DNA of 7,448 bases from DATJPW01 sp035506215 (GCA_035506215.1 DATJPW010000369.1:1-7448); one strand, 5' to 3'; positions 1-6,643 are shown, counted from the first letter of the stretch. Notes: generated from the sequence alone by a model not told the origin. Numbers and translations: made by a program.

Positions 1-179
1 TCCCGGAGAACGGGACCAGTGTCAACGGCCTGCCAAGAGTCGAAAGAGCGCTCGATTGGATCCGCCTTGCCGCCCGCTTCCCTGTGCGAATCAAGGTGGA
101 GAACCCCGATGATTCCTTCCGCTTGGGTGCCTCGGCGGTAGCAACCATAAAAAGCACTTCAAGCAAGGCAATTCAATGA
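1..179 (+). CDS. HlyD/MdtN-type membrane fusion protein, C-terminal end (partial)
   Basis: The frame beginning at base 3 is open to a TGA at 177-179 and gives 58 residues; the rest of the gene lies upstream of the window. The segment LDWIRLAARFPVRIKVE followed by LGASAVATI matches the last beta-barrel and membrane-proximal strands of periplasmic adaptor proteins of the HlyD/EmrA/MdtN/AaeA group, where a 'RxPVRI' strand and a 'G(M/A)SA.(V/A)TI' strand close the protein. Such adaptors are anchored in the inner membrane and connect an inner-membrane pump to a TolC-like outer-membrane channel. The stop overlaps the start of the FUSC gene (ATGA), so the two are translationally coupled, as in mdtN-mdtO and aaeA-aaeB. 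The family call rests on a short tail plus context; which substrate is moved cannot be told. Confidence 0.8.
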   Translation, partial: PENGTSVNGLPRVERALDWIRLAARFPVRIKVENPDDSFRLGASAVATIKSTSSKAIQ

Positions 180-2299
180 GTTCCTCAGCGCTCGTCGACT
201 TCTTGCGCCGTGAACTCGCGCCGACTCCCGGTCGAGGAAGTGCCACTCTCCGCCTCACCATTGCTTGTATCGCGGCAACAATTCCGGTCTTCACTCACCG
301 GATTCCACATGCAATGATCGTTATGATCGTTATGTATCTGGTTACGGTCGAGGACTCCGCAGGCACCCTCATGGCAACGGTTCTAGGCTGGCTCGGTGCC
401 ACTCTCGGCATAGCTTCGGCCCTCCTGGTTCTTGAAATTTGCGTCGATATTCCATGGCTCCGCATCTGTTTTTTTGCTCTGTTTCTCACAGCGGGATTAT
501 TCCTTAAAAGCACCATATCAATCCCCGGCCTTGGCTCAGCTATCGGCCTTCCCGGGGCCCTCGCCCTGGTCATTCCCGATATACTGCCGCCTGATCCGGA
601 GACGCTGGTCGATTTCCTTCTCTGGTGCTGGACGTGCATGACGGTCGGACTTTCGATTAACCTCTGCGTACAGTTGTTGTTGTCAAGAAGCGATCCCCTG
701 ACATTGCTGAGGCGAGAGTTCGATACAAGGATTCGAGAGGTCGAGAGTCTCCTTAGAAATTTGGCGGAGAAGGACTCTATCGAATTGTCGGCAGCCGCGC
801 TGAATCATCTTGCAATAGCCGGAATGTCACGGTCCCTCGCGCTCCTGAAGAGCGCGGCGCTGACTCGCCCGTGGGCGCGCCAACGAAAGGAGGGGATCGC
901 CACAATCATCACCCTTGTGGACCGGCTGGTGACAGCCGCTGTTGCCCTGGCAAAATTCCCGACCGAATACGCTGCATTGCTGCCTCACGATCTGCTTGTG
1001 CAAGTGGCGGAAGGATGCGCAATGACGCGTCGGGCATTCGAAGAATTGCGTTTGCCCCCGCTACGCGGGCGCCTGGCACCGACCAAAGAGCAAAATGCCG
1101 GGCCGGTCTCCTTGCTGCTCGACATGGAACAGATACTGCACCAGATTGCTCTCTCATTCTCCGAAGAGGAACTCGGCCAAACACACCCCACCCCCGAGCA
1201 AAAATTTAGCCTGTTTGTGCCGGACGCTTTTGACAACCCGGCTCATTTGCAGTTTGCAATCAAGGGGGCTGTGGCCGCGATGATCTGCTATGTGCTCTTC
1301 GTCGGGTTCGATTACCCGGGCATCTATACCTCCGTAATCACCTGCTTTGTCGTGTCGCTGTCAACCATCGGCGCCAGCAACCAGAAAGGTCTGCTCCGAT
1401 TCAGCGCTGCCGGCGTGGGTGGAGCTATGGGGTTGTTCACTTTGGTCTACCTGTTTCCCAACATCGATAGCATCGGAGGCTTTTGGGTCGTATTTGGTGC
1501 CGGGACCGCCGTCGCCGCATGGGTAAACTTCGGATCTCCCCGCATATCCTATCTCGGCTATCAGATAGGCTTGACCTTCTACAAGTCCGTCTTCCAGAGC
1601 GGGAGCTTTGGTCCAGCCCTAAGCGCCACCGTCCTTCGCGACCGTCTTATCGGAGTCTTCCTCGGGCTCATTGTGTTCGGCATTGTGGAGCACTACTTGT
1701 GGCCCGTTTCCGCTGCAACCAGAATGCGTGAACGGCTGGCCGACGTGCTGCGCTCCCTTGGGGAACTGGCGCTCGTGTGCGCAGGGAAGTCGCCGGCCGG
1801 GGGGAGAGATGTAGAGGAGCTGCGACGTCTCATTTCTCAGCAGGTGGCTGATTTACAGAGTTTCATTGAATCCTCAAAGTTCGAAATGGAGGCTGGTCCA
1901 GGGATGGTGGAGCGGCTAACAGCAGATGCCCAGAGCGTCTTTCTCGTACTATTGGCGATTGCCCGTCACCAAAGAGAGAGGACCGCACTCCCCGAATACA
2001 TTCGACAATCGCTGACGCGTCTGGATATAGAAACGGCAACGGCCCTCACTGCGCTGGCGGATTTCGTGCGGGGTCATGGAGAAGTGCTGTCAATCGACCT
2101 GGACGGCACAATTGGTGCCCTCGAACGTTCGGTATCCGACCACACGGGTCTTGCCGGCGTTACCGATAAGGCCTACCTGGCGAGCCTCGCTCTTTACCGG
2201 GAACTTGTGGCGGCTGTAACCAGGCTGACGCAGGCGGCTTCACTGAAGACGGAGAAGGAACCAATCTCCCCGTTGTTGTCGATTCCTGATCCGGCATGA
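176..2299 (+). CDS. FUSC-family inner-membrane efflux protein (MdtO-like)
   Basis: This 707-residue protein has the two-lobe layout of FUSC/AaeB/MdtO proteins. A first hydrophobic block (about residues 25-170) is followed by a soluble helical region (171-350), a second membrane block (about 358-510) and a C-terminal helical domain. The stretch around residues 349-419 (PDAFDNPAHLQFAIK, then GFDYPGIYTSVITC and QKGLLRF) resembles E. coli MdtO (ADAFTNPDYMRYAVK, GVDWEGIHTCMLTC, QKMVLRF) as I recall that sequence. The RDRLIGVFLG...LWP segment at 488-510 is also typical, and the length is close to MdtO's (about 683). ATG 176 is chosen because it overlaps the adaptor stop and has AAGG at 165-168, 7 bases upstream. 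Family members act with an adaptor and outer-membrane channel to export small organic compounds, such as aromatic acids for AaeB. Substrate here is unknown. No break or missing core segment is seen. Confidence 0.9.
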   Translation: MSSSALVDFLRRELAPTPGRGSATLRLTIACIAATIPVFTHRIPHAMIVMIVMYLVTVEDSAGTLMATVLGWLGATLGIASALLVLEICVDIPWLRICFFALFLTAGLFLKSTISIPGLGSAIGLPGALALVIPDILPPDPETLVDFLLWCWTCMTVGLSINLCVQLLLSRSDPLTLLRREFDTRIREVESLLRNLAEKDSIELSAAALNHLAIAGMSRSLALLKSAALTRPWARQRKEGIATIITLVDRLVTAAVALAKFPTEYAALLPHDLLVQVAEGCAMTRRAFEELRLPPLRGRLAPTKEQNAGPVSLLLDMEQILHQIALSFSEEELGQTHPTPEQKFSLFVPDAFDNPAHLQFAIKGAVAAMICYVLFVGFDYPGIYTSVITCFVVSLSTIGASNQKGLLRFSAAGVGGAMGLFTLVYLFPNIDSIGGFWVVFGAGTAVAAWVNFGSPRISYLGYQIGLTFYKSVFQSGSFGPALSATVLRDRLIGVFLGLIVFGIVEHYLWPVSAATRMRERLADVLRSLGELALVCAGKSPAGGRDVEELRRLISQQVADLQSFIESSKFEMEAGPGMVERLTADAQSVFLVLLAIARHQRERTALPEYIRQSLTRLDIETATALTALADFVRGHGEVLSIDLDGTIGALERSVSDHTGLAGVTDKAYLASLALYRELVAAVTRLTQAASLKTEKEPISPLLSIPDPA

Positions 2300-2308
2300 G
2301 GCAACAGA

Positions 2309-4825
2309 GTGGACAGAGCCCCTTCTATGATTACGAATAAACCTCTTTTTTCATGGGTTTTGGAGCGCTATCGAGGACTGCAGGTTCTTTTGATTGTCCT
2401 GATCCTTGTGGCAACATTGCTTCGTGTATTTCCCTTGGAGATGCAGAAAAGGATCGTTAATTGGGCCATCGCTTTAAAGAAAATGGATGCTCTTTTTCTC
2501 TACTGCGGTTTGTATCTGGGAGCCGTGATTCTGGCAGGCTTGTTCAAATACGTCATCAATGTCTTGCAGGGTTATATCGGACAGAAAATCCTCTTTGAAA
2601 TGCGTGCTCAAATCTATAATCACATTCTTAGCCTGCCGCTCCCTTTTTTCCGTCGGACCGCGCCGGGGATGGTCATTGCGTCTCTGACTTCAGAACTCAG
2701 CTCGATCGGTGAGTTCATGGGCGGAGCCATCGCTGTGCCCATCATCAATATCCTGACCCTATTGTCTTTTGCGGCATATATGGCCTACCTGGACCCTCTA
2801 CTGGCGCTCTTGAGTTTTTCCATCTACCCGGTCGAGGTCCTCATCATTCCAGTCCTGCAGAAACGCCTCAACCGCCACAACCGTGACCGCATAGACGTTA
2901 CCAGAACCATGAGCAACGTCATCGGTGAGGCCATTTCCGGAATGCACGAAATTCAGGGTAATGCCGGTTACGAGCTTGAAAACAGCAAACTGGCGCGTTT
3001 TTCCAGTCGGCTGGTCGATATCCGACTGCTCATGAACAAATTCAAATTTCTGACCAAATTTGCCAACAACTTCTTCCAGAGCCTCGGTCCCTTTATTCTT
3101 TTCATCGTGGGTGGATACCTCATCATGCAAGGGAGATTCGATCTCGGCTCACTCGTGGCCTTCCTCTCGGCTTACGAGAGACTTTCCGACCCCTGGAAAG
3201 AGCTGATGGACTACTATCAGGATTATCAAGACAGTAAGGTGCGCTATTATCAGATCATGAAGGCCTTTGATGTAAAGCCTGAGTTCCAGCTTTCGCCCAA
3301 ACCGGACCGTGAACCGCTCAATCTTGTGGGAAACATTGAAGTAAAGGAGCTTTCCTTCTTGGTCGATGGACGGACCCGGATTCTGGATCAAATATCATTG
3401 ACTCTCAATGCGGGCAAACAGTTGGCCCTGGTGGGACCGTCCGGAAGCGGAAAGAGCACATTGGCGATGGTGCTCGGTCAGCTTTATAAGTACAACACCG
3501 GCCATGTTCTGATTGACGGGCTGGAAATGAGAAACCTCACCCGTATGGACGCCAGCCATAACATTGGCTATGTGGCACAGTATCCCTTTATCTTTGACGG
3601 GACCATTCTTGAAAATCTTCTCTACGCCTGCCAGTCTCTCAATCACAATGCGCCTGAAAGCAAGCTGCCAATCCCCGGTCGAGAAGAGATCTTTCTGGTG
3701 TTGGATAGTATCGGGTTCTCGGAGGACGTTCTGGCAATGGGCCTCAATACGCATCTCTCACCTGACCGTCATTCCGAGCTCGCTCGAAAGCTCATCACCG
3801 TCAGGGAATCGTTTTTCCGGTGCTGGGGAAGCGATTTGGCATCGCTCGTCGATTTCCTTGACGTGAACCAATTTCAATACCACGCCAGTATCGCCGAGAA
3901 CATTGTCTTCGGCCATCCCAACCGAAGCTCTTACGAACTTGAAGCACTTCCAACAAACGGCCTTTTTGAGGGTTTCCTGAAACGCGCTGATCTCCGTGGC
4001 GAGCTCCTTCGCCTTGGAGAAAAACTCGCAAAGAGCACGGTAGCCCTTTTGAAAGGGTTGGAGCAAGACGATTTCTTCTTCAATATGAGTCCCATTTCGG
4101 CGGACGAGTTCGATTCCTTTAGCGAGATTGTAGACCGGCTCTCCCGATCCGGAAGTGAGCCCATTCCAAGGGAGGTAGAGGATGCACTGCTGGGTCTCGC
4201 CTTGAGATTCAACCCTTCTCTCCATAAGATGGTATCACTCTCTCCCGAGTTGGAACGTCGGCTTTTGCAGGCGCGAAACCAGTTCATGCAAATCATAAAC
4301 GATGAAGATCCTGGGGCAGTTAGCTTCTATGAACCGACCGAATACTCGTACGCACATAGTGTACTGCAAAATGTCATCGCCGGGTATCTGAGGATGGAGC
4401 AGCCACAGACCAGTGAGCGTATCCAGCAAAATGTCATTGACCTGCTCGCCGAGGCTGCTCTTCTGGATGATGTCAAGGAAGTCGGGTTGGAATTCCAGGT
4501 GGGAAGTAAAGGCGACAGACTCTCAGGAGGTCAGAAGCAGAAGCTCGGTATTGCGCGCGCGTTGCTGAAGAAGCCGAATATTCTCATTTTGGATGAGGCG
4601 ACGGCAAGCCTGGACAATACTTCTCAGGCGAAGATCGAACATTTGCTGCACGCAGAGCTCAAGGGAAACAGCACCATAATCGCTGTCGTACATCGCCTGG
4701 ATATGGTCCGGGATTTCGATGTGATTGCAGTGATGAAGGCAGGAAGAATCGTTGAGATGGGTAAATATGAAGAATTGCTGAAGAGAAAGGGTCTCTTCTA
4801 TGAGCTCGCCGTTGGATGCAAATGA
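2309..4825 (+). CDS. Fused ABC exporter (membrane domain plus ATPase) with an enlarged, internally repeated nucleotide-binding domain
   Basis: The 838-residue protein has a type IV exporter membrane domain (hydrophobic spans near residues 23-43, 61-85, 140-182 and 258-275) followed by an ATPase domain. That domain carries Walker A GPSGSGKST (376-384), Q-loop Gln424, signature LSGGQ (738-742), Walker B ILILDE (758-763), D-loop SLD (767-769) and switch His795. All catalytic motifs are intact, so it should be an active homodimeric exporter; the substrate is unknown. The oddity is the Q-loop to signature distance: about 314 residues instead of the usual 55-60. The extra sequence looks like degenerate copies of that very segment (separate repeat entry). 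I recall other proteobacterial 'ABC transporter ATP-binding protein/permease' proteins of this enlarged type, but know no assigned function. The start is GTG 2309, with GAGG at 2298-2301; ATG 2327 is an alternative. The gene starts 9 bases after the FUSC gene and overlaps the next gene by 26 bases. Confidence 0.92.
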   Translation: MDRAPSMITNKPLFSWVLERYRGLQVLLIVLILVATLLRVFPLEMQKRIVNWAIALKKMDALFLYCGLYLGAVILAGLFKYVINVLQGYIGQKILFEMRAQIYNHILSLPLPFFRRTAPGMVIASLTSELSSIGEFMGGAIAVPIINILTLLSFAAYMAYLDPLLALLSFSIYPVEVLIIPVLQKRLNRHNRDRIDVTRTMSNVIGEAISGMHEIQGNAGYELENSKLARFSSRLVDIRLLMNKFKFLTKFANNFFQSLGPFILFIVGGYLIMQGRFDLGSLVAFLSAYERLSDPWKELMDYYQDYQDSKVRYYQIMKAFDVKPEFQLSPKPDREPLNLVGNIEVKELSFLVDGRTRILDQISLTLNAGKQLALVGPSGSGKSTLAMVLGQLYKYNTGHVLIDGLEMRNLTRMDASHNIGYVAQYPFIFDGTILENLLYACQSLNHNAPESKLPIPGREEIFLVLDSIGFSEDVLAMGLNTHLSPDRHSELARKLITVRESFFRCWGSDLASLVDFLDVNQFQYHASIAENIVFGHPNRSSYELEALPTNGLFEGFLKRADLRGELLRLGEKLAKSTVALLKGLEQDDFFFNMSPISADEFDSFSEIVDRLSRSGSEPIPREVEDALLGLALRFNPSLHKMVSLSPELERRLLQARNQFMQIINDEDPGAVSFYEPTEYSYAHSVLQNVIAGYLRMEQPQTSERIQQNVIDLLAEAALLDDVKEVGLEFQVGSKGDRLSGGQKQKLGIARALLKKPNILILDEATASLDNTSQAKIEHLLHAELKGNSTIIAVVHRLDMVRDFDVIAVMKAGRIVEMGKYEELLKRKGLFYELAVGCK
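3578..4558 (+). repeat. Three tandem copies of the Q-loop/helical/signature module inside the ABC ATPase domain
   Basis: Within the ABC protein, three segments share the post-Q-loop pattern: FIFDGTILENLLYA (427-440), FQYHASIAENIVFG (522-535) and YSYAHSVLQNVIAG (679-692). Each is followed by a segment at the signature position: LSPDRHSELARKLITVR (483-499), LSPELERRLLQAR (644-656) and LSGGQKQKLGIAR (738-750). The last two align without gaps over 13 columns. The distance from the conserved Asn (436, 531, 688) to the following LS is 47, 113 and 50 residues, so copies 1 and 3 have near-standard length and copy 2 carries about 60 more. Only copy 1 keeps the Q-loop Gln (Val519 and Pro676 sit at that place in copies 2 and 3), and only copy 3 keeps LSGGQ. 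The alignment was made by eye. Confidence 0.72.
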
Positions 4826-5321
4826 AGTTTTTGAACCGGATGGTGAAGAATCATCTCGTTGCGAATTGGACGACAATCTGGACATTCTTCGCAGAGTGCC
4901 CATATTTTCAGGTATACCCCTCGATCAATTGAAGCTTTATGCTTACCTGAGCAAGCGGAGACACTTCCGGGCCGGAGAATTTATATTTCGGCAGTGGGAA
5001 ACCGGCGTTCATGGATACGTCATCATTCGGGGGAAGGCCCAGGTGATAAGAGAGTACGAAGACCAGTCGGTGTTCCTGCACGAATACCAGGAGGGCGAGC
5101 TCTTTGGTGCATTGGCGCTTATGTCTGACGGTATCAGGCTTGTTTCGGTAAAAGCCGTGACTGATCTGGAATGCCTGACAATCGATCGCAAGACTTTCCA
5201 AAAGCTTTTTGTGCAGTTTCCTGAAGCGGGTATCAGAATGTTGGATTTCATGATTAAACGAATTACTCAGCTGGAAGAGAAGCTCCTGCAGGTAAAAGCT
5301 GCCGTGTGCATCTATGGATAG
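4800..5321 (+). CDS. Cyclic-nucleotide-binding-fold protein without DNA-binding domain
   Basis: This 173-residue protein is a single CRP/cNMP-type beta-barrel. LRRVPIFSGIP (30-40) starts the domain, then F(R)AGEFIFRQWE (56-67), GYVIIRGKAQVI (72-83) and the phosphate-binding cassette GELFGALALMSDGIRLVSV (99-117). A C-terminal helix with coiled-coil character follows (FMIKRITQLEEKLLQV, 150-165), and no helix-turn-helix comes after it, so it is not a CRP-like transcription factor. The Arg that contacts the cyclic phosphate is kept (Arg113). The Glu that normally contacts the ribose 2'-OH (FGE) is Ala104, so it may bind another ligand or none. ATG 4800 lies inside the end of the ABC gene, with AAAGG at 4786-4790; the 26-base overlap implies coupled translation. 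A regulatory or sensor subunit of the exporter is the simplest role, but this is inferred from position only. Confidence 0.85.
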   Translation: MSSPLDANEVFEPDGEESSRCELDDNLDILRRVPIFSGIPLDQLKLYAYLSKRRHFRAGEFIFRQWETGVHGYVIIRGKAQVIREYEDQSVFLHEYQEGELFGALALMSDGIRLVSVKAVTDLECLTIDRKTFQKLFVQFPEAGIRMLDFMIKRITQLEEKLLQVKAAVCIYG

Positions 5322-5808
5322 GAGAATCTTCAGAGACCCTCCTCATGGCTGTGTCAATCACGGCGATAGTAACCAAAATACTTTTATGAAAATGATCAGT
5401 TGAACGTGATCCATAATGATGGTCAGCTACGCAGTTCGAGTGGGTATAGGAACTTGGATGACATTGTCGCCTCTGCTGGTTTTCACAACAGGAAATTCGC
5501 ATTCTCTGATTGAATAAACACTTTTTCTAAGAAATCGTTCTCATCTATACCTGATGCGTTCCCATTGTGCACGGGACCTCCAGTCTTCAAAGCAATTAAC
5601 GAAATACGGTAATGCGTTTTGCGAGATATCACACATTCGTGATGGATCTTTCTCGGATGGCATTGTCTGGAACGTGCTCAAAGGTTTCCTGTGATCCACA
5701 GCAAATCCTTCAAGAAAACTCCCAAACCCGGACTGATAGACGGTTCACGGACATCGGCGCTCGCCGGTGTGATGAGATAGAGGAACGTATTGGATGCCCT
5801 CTGTCCCA
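5322..5808. other. Intergenic stretch with no supported gene
   Basis: Nothing in these roughly 490 bases looks like a conserved gene. Base composition appears more AT-rich than the transport genes on the left, and codon-like structure is absent. The only short open frames (for example 33 codons at 5416-5517, hydrophobic but with no ribosome binding site; 72 codons at 5612-5830) lack family resemblance and translation signals. No convincing terminator hairpin with a T-run was found just after the operon stop at 5321. The stretch may be decayed sequence or may hold the upstream activator sites for the sigma-54 promoter that follows it. I could not identify such sites. Confidence 0.5.
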
Positions 5809-5825
5809 TTGGCACGGTTTTGGCC
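5809..5825 (+). promoter_or_regulatory. Sigma-54 (RpoN) -24/-12 promoter
   Basis: The sequence TTGGCACGGTTTTGGCC matches the consensus YTGGCACGRNNNTTGCW except for G in place of the second T of TTGC and C at the last base. The invariant GG (5811-5812) and GC (5823-5824) are separated by exactly 10 bases. Transcription would start near 5836, giving a leader of about 77 bases before the lipoprotein ATG at 5913. Expression would then need an ATP-dependent enhancer-binding activator, not seen intact in the window. Confidence 0.75.
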
Positions 5826-5912
5826 TTTAGCATTCTTGTGACCGAATCGGATGTCCGACGAGGAACGGGTGAACCCCGTGAATGCTATTGCACAGAACCA
5901 TTGGAGGTTGTG

Positions 5913-6068
5913 ATGAAAAAGGTTGCAGCATGGGTGTTAATTTTGTTTTTGATGGCTGTGGGGACAGGCTGTACCACTATGAGTTCGGATCTTTCTTATC
6001 AGAAAATGGTAGCAGGGAACCCAGGCATGGGTGGCGTAAGTGATAATGATCCGAATTGGAGGAAGTAA
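5913..6068 (+). CDS. Small lipoprotein, 51 residues, family not recognised
   Basis: The product begins MKKVAAWVLILFLMAVGTGC: a Lys-Lys n-region, a hydrophobic core and a cysteine at residue 20 that would be lipidated after signal peptidase II cleavage. The lipobox (VGTGC) has Gly rather than Leu at -3, so it is acceptable but not ideal. The mature part is only 32 residues, hydrophilic, rich in Gly, Asn, Ser and Asp, and ends DNDPNWRK; no known domain is recognised. ATG 5913 is preferred over the in-frame ATG at 5790. It follows GGAGG (5903-5907) by 5 bases, it begins the signal peptide directly, and the longer frame would start upstream of the sigma-54 promoter. A 14-bp hairpin follows 26 bases after the stop. 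It appears to be a single-gene sigma-54 transcription unit, perhaps with the 55-codon gene downstream. The gene is likely real, the function unknown. Confidence 0.75.
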   Translation: MKKVAAWVLILFLMAVGTGCTTMSSDLSYQKMVAGNPGMGGVSDNDPNWRK

Positions 6069-6094
6069 ATAGGACCTGCATCGATAGGATTTCC

Positions 6095-6126
6095 ATTCCT
6101 AGCCCCGCCGCAGCGGGGCTAGGAAT
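6095..6126. terminator. Perfect 14-bp hairpin, probable terminator after the small lipoprotein
   Basis: ATTCCTAGCCCCGC (6095-6108) and GCGGGGCTAGGAAT (6113-6126) are exact reverse complements around a 4-base loop CGCA. The stem is GC-rich near the loop and very stable. No T-run follows on either strand, so it is an imperfect rho-independent terminator. It could instead stabilise the lipoprotein mRNA 3' end or allow partial read-through to the small gene at 6248. Confidence 0.65.
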
Positions 6127-6247
6127 CCTGGATCAGCTTTCTGTCAGCGCGGAAAGGGCCATGAAGTTGCTACATCCAGCTGCGGTCGCCCGTGCTTTCT
6201 GAAAATGTGGATTGCGCTGCGAGAGTTCAAGTTGAAGGAACACCAAA

Positions 6248-6415
6248 ATGGAAATGATGGCCCAGTACTATTCTCTTATTCTCTCCCCAGATCAGCTCAG
6301 TGCTGTCGGCATGGTTGGGCTCATTGCTACGTCTGCTGTATGGATATTCAACGTGCAAGATTGGCTTAAGCGCCCTACGCCGATGCGTAAAGACGATTCT
6401 GCGAATAATCGCTAG
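6248..6415 (+). CDS. Small single-span membrane protein, 55 residues, family not recognised
   Basis: ATG 6248 is preceded by AAGGA (6235-6239) at 8 bases and opens a 55-codon frame ending in TAG 6413-6415. The product has a short N-terminus (MEMMAQYYSL), one likely membrane helix at about residues 18-36 (SAVGMVGLIATSAVWIFNV), and a charged, Lys/Arg-rich tail (WLKRPTPMRKDDSANNR), the pattern of a small integral inner-membrane protein. By the positive-inside rule the C-terminus would be in the cytoplasm. It lies 121 bases after the hairpin that ends the lipoprotein gene; no separate promoter was recognised. No homolog is recalled. Support is the ribosome binding site and the clean hydrophobic segment; a chance frame remains possible. 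Confidence 0.55.
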   Translation: MEMMAQYYSLILSPDQLSAVGMVGLIATSAVWIFNVQDWLKRPTPMRKDDSANNR

Positions 6416-6484
6416 GCAGACCGAGGCGTGGCATAATATCGGGGAATACGGAAGTCAGTAGATAGAGTACAAAATAGAAAGCAA

Positions 6485-6553
6485 GGATCTCTTCCGTCCA
6501 CCCTCATGGGTACAGAGCTTTTAGGGCACGAGAAGGGCGCTTTCACGGGGTCA
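6485..6553 (+). pseudogene. Fragment of a sigma-54-dependent (NtrC-family) AAA+ activator
   Basis: This frame reads GSLPSTLMGTELLGHEKGAF followed by TGS. It matches the family segment 'LPxxLxESELFGHEKGAFTGA', which holds the loop that contacts sigma-54; Ser replaces the last Ala, and Leu-Leu replaces Leu-Phe. No recognisable family sequence precedes it (a stop lies at 6434-6436) and none follows 6553, so Walker A, Walker B and the DNA-binding domain are all absent. It is a broken remnant of about 23 codons. Its recognisable part ends where the opposite-strand CoA-transferase fragment begins. Confidence 0.75.
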
Positions 6554-6567
6554 CTTTCATTTGAAAG
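6554..6567. repeat. Short palindrome at the join of two gene fragments
   Basis: CTTTCA (6554-6559) and TGAAAG (6562-6567) form an inverted repeat with a 2-base centre. It lies between the last recognisable codon of the activator fragment (+ strand) and the last recognisable codons of the CoA-transferase fragment (- strand), so it may mark the recombination or deletion point. It is short enough to be chance. Confidence 0.45.
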
Positions 6568-6643
6568 CGAGCGTCGCGCCGTCGGGAATGTGGGCTACCG
6601 CTTCTTCAGGGGTCAGCCTCGGATACCCGTTGTTTGATGACAT
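6557..6643 (-). pseudogene. Truncated start of a family I CoA-transferase / acetyl-CoA hydrolase gene
   Basis: On the - strand, ATG 6643-6641 follows GGGAGAA (6654-6648) at a good distance and encodes MSSNNGYPRLTPEEAVAHIP then DGATLAFK before TGA at 6559-6557. The 'YPxLTxEEAVxxIPDGATLAF' pattern matches the N-terminus of acetyl-CoA hydrolase/transferase-type proteins (such as acetate or 4-hydroxybutyrate CoA-transferases), which normally continue with a Ser/Gly-Gly-Phe turn and several hundred more residues. Here the match stops exactly there and the following DNA belongs to an opposite-strand activator fragment, so the gene is cut off, not merely frameshifted. It starts 26 bases after the stop of the iron-sulfur protein, as in an operon. 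Exact substrate class cannot be assigned from 28 residues. Confidence 0.68.

Noticed and set aside
3758..4225. 155-codon - strand frame inside the ABC gene
   Set aside because: It lies opposite a continuous, motif-bearing coding frame, lies in the repeated insert region, and shows no recognisable domain.
2309..4825. The enlarged ABC protein as two ABC proteins fused or a frameshift artefact
   Set aside because: There is only one Walker A, one Walker B and one membrane domain, the frame is uninterrupted, and the extra part resembles only the Q-loop to signature segment.
5416..5517. 33-codon hydrophobic frame starting MMVSYAVRVG
   Set aside because: Somewhat hydrophobic, but it lacks a Shine-Dalgarno sequence, has no clear promoter and is too short to support on its own.
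5612..5830. 72-codon + strand open frame
   Set aside because: No ribosome binding site, no family resemblance, and its end overlaps the sigma-54 promoter; likely a chance frame.
5865..5879. ACGGG/CCCGT hairpin in the lipoprotein leader as a riboswitch
   Set aside because: A 5-bp stem with a 5-base loop is expected by chance, and no known riboswitch core is present.
5790..5912. Upstream extension of the small lipoprotein to an ATG at 5790
   Set aside because: It would place 41 unrelated residues before a clear signal peptide, has no good ribosome binding site, and starts before the sigma-54 promoter.
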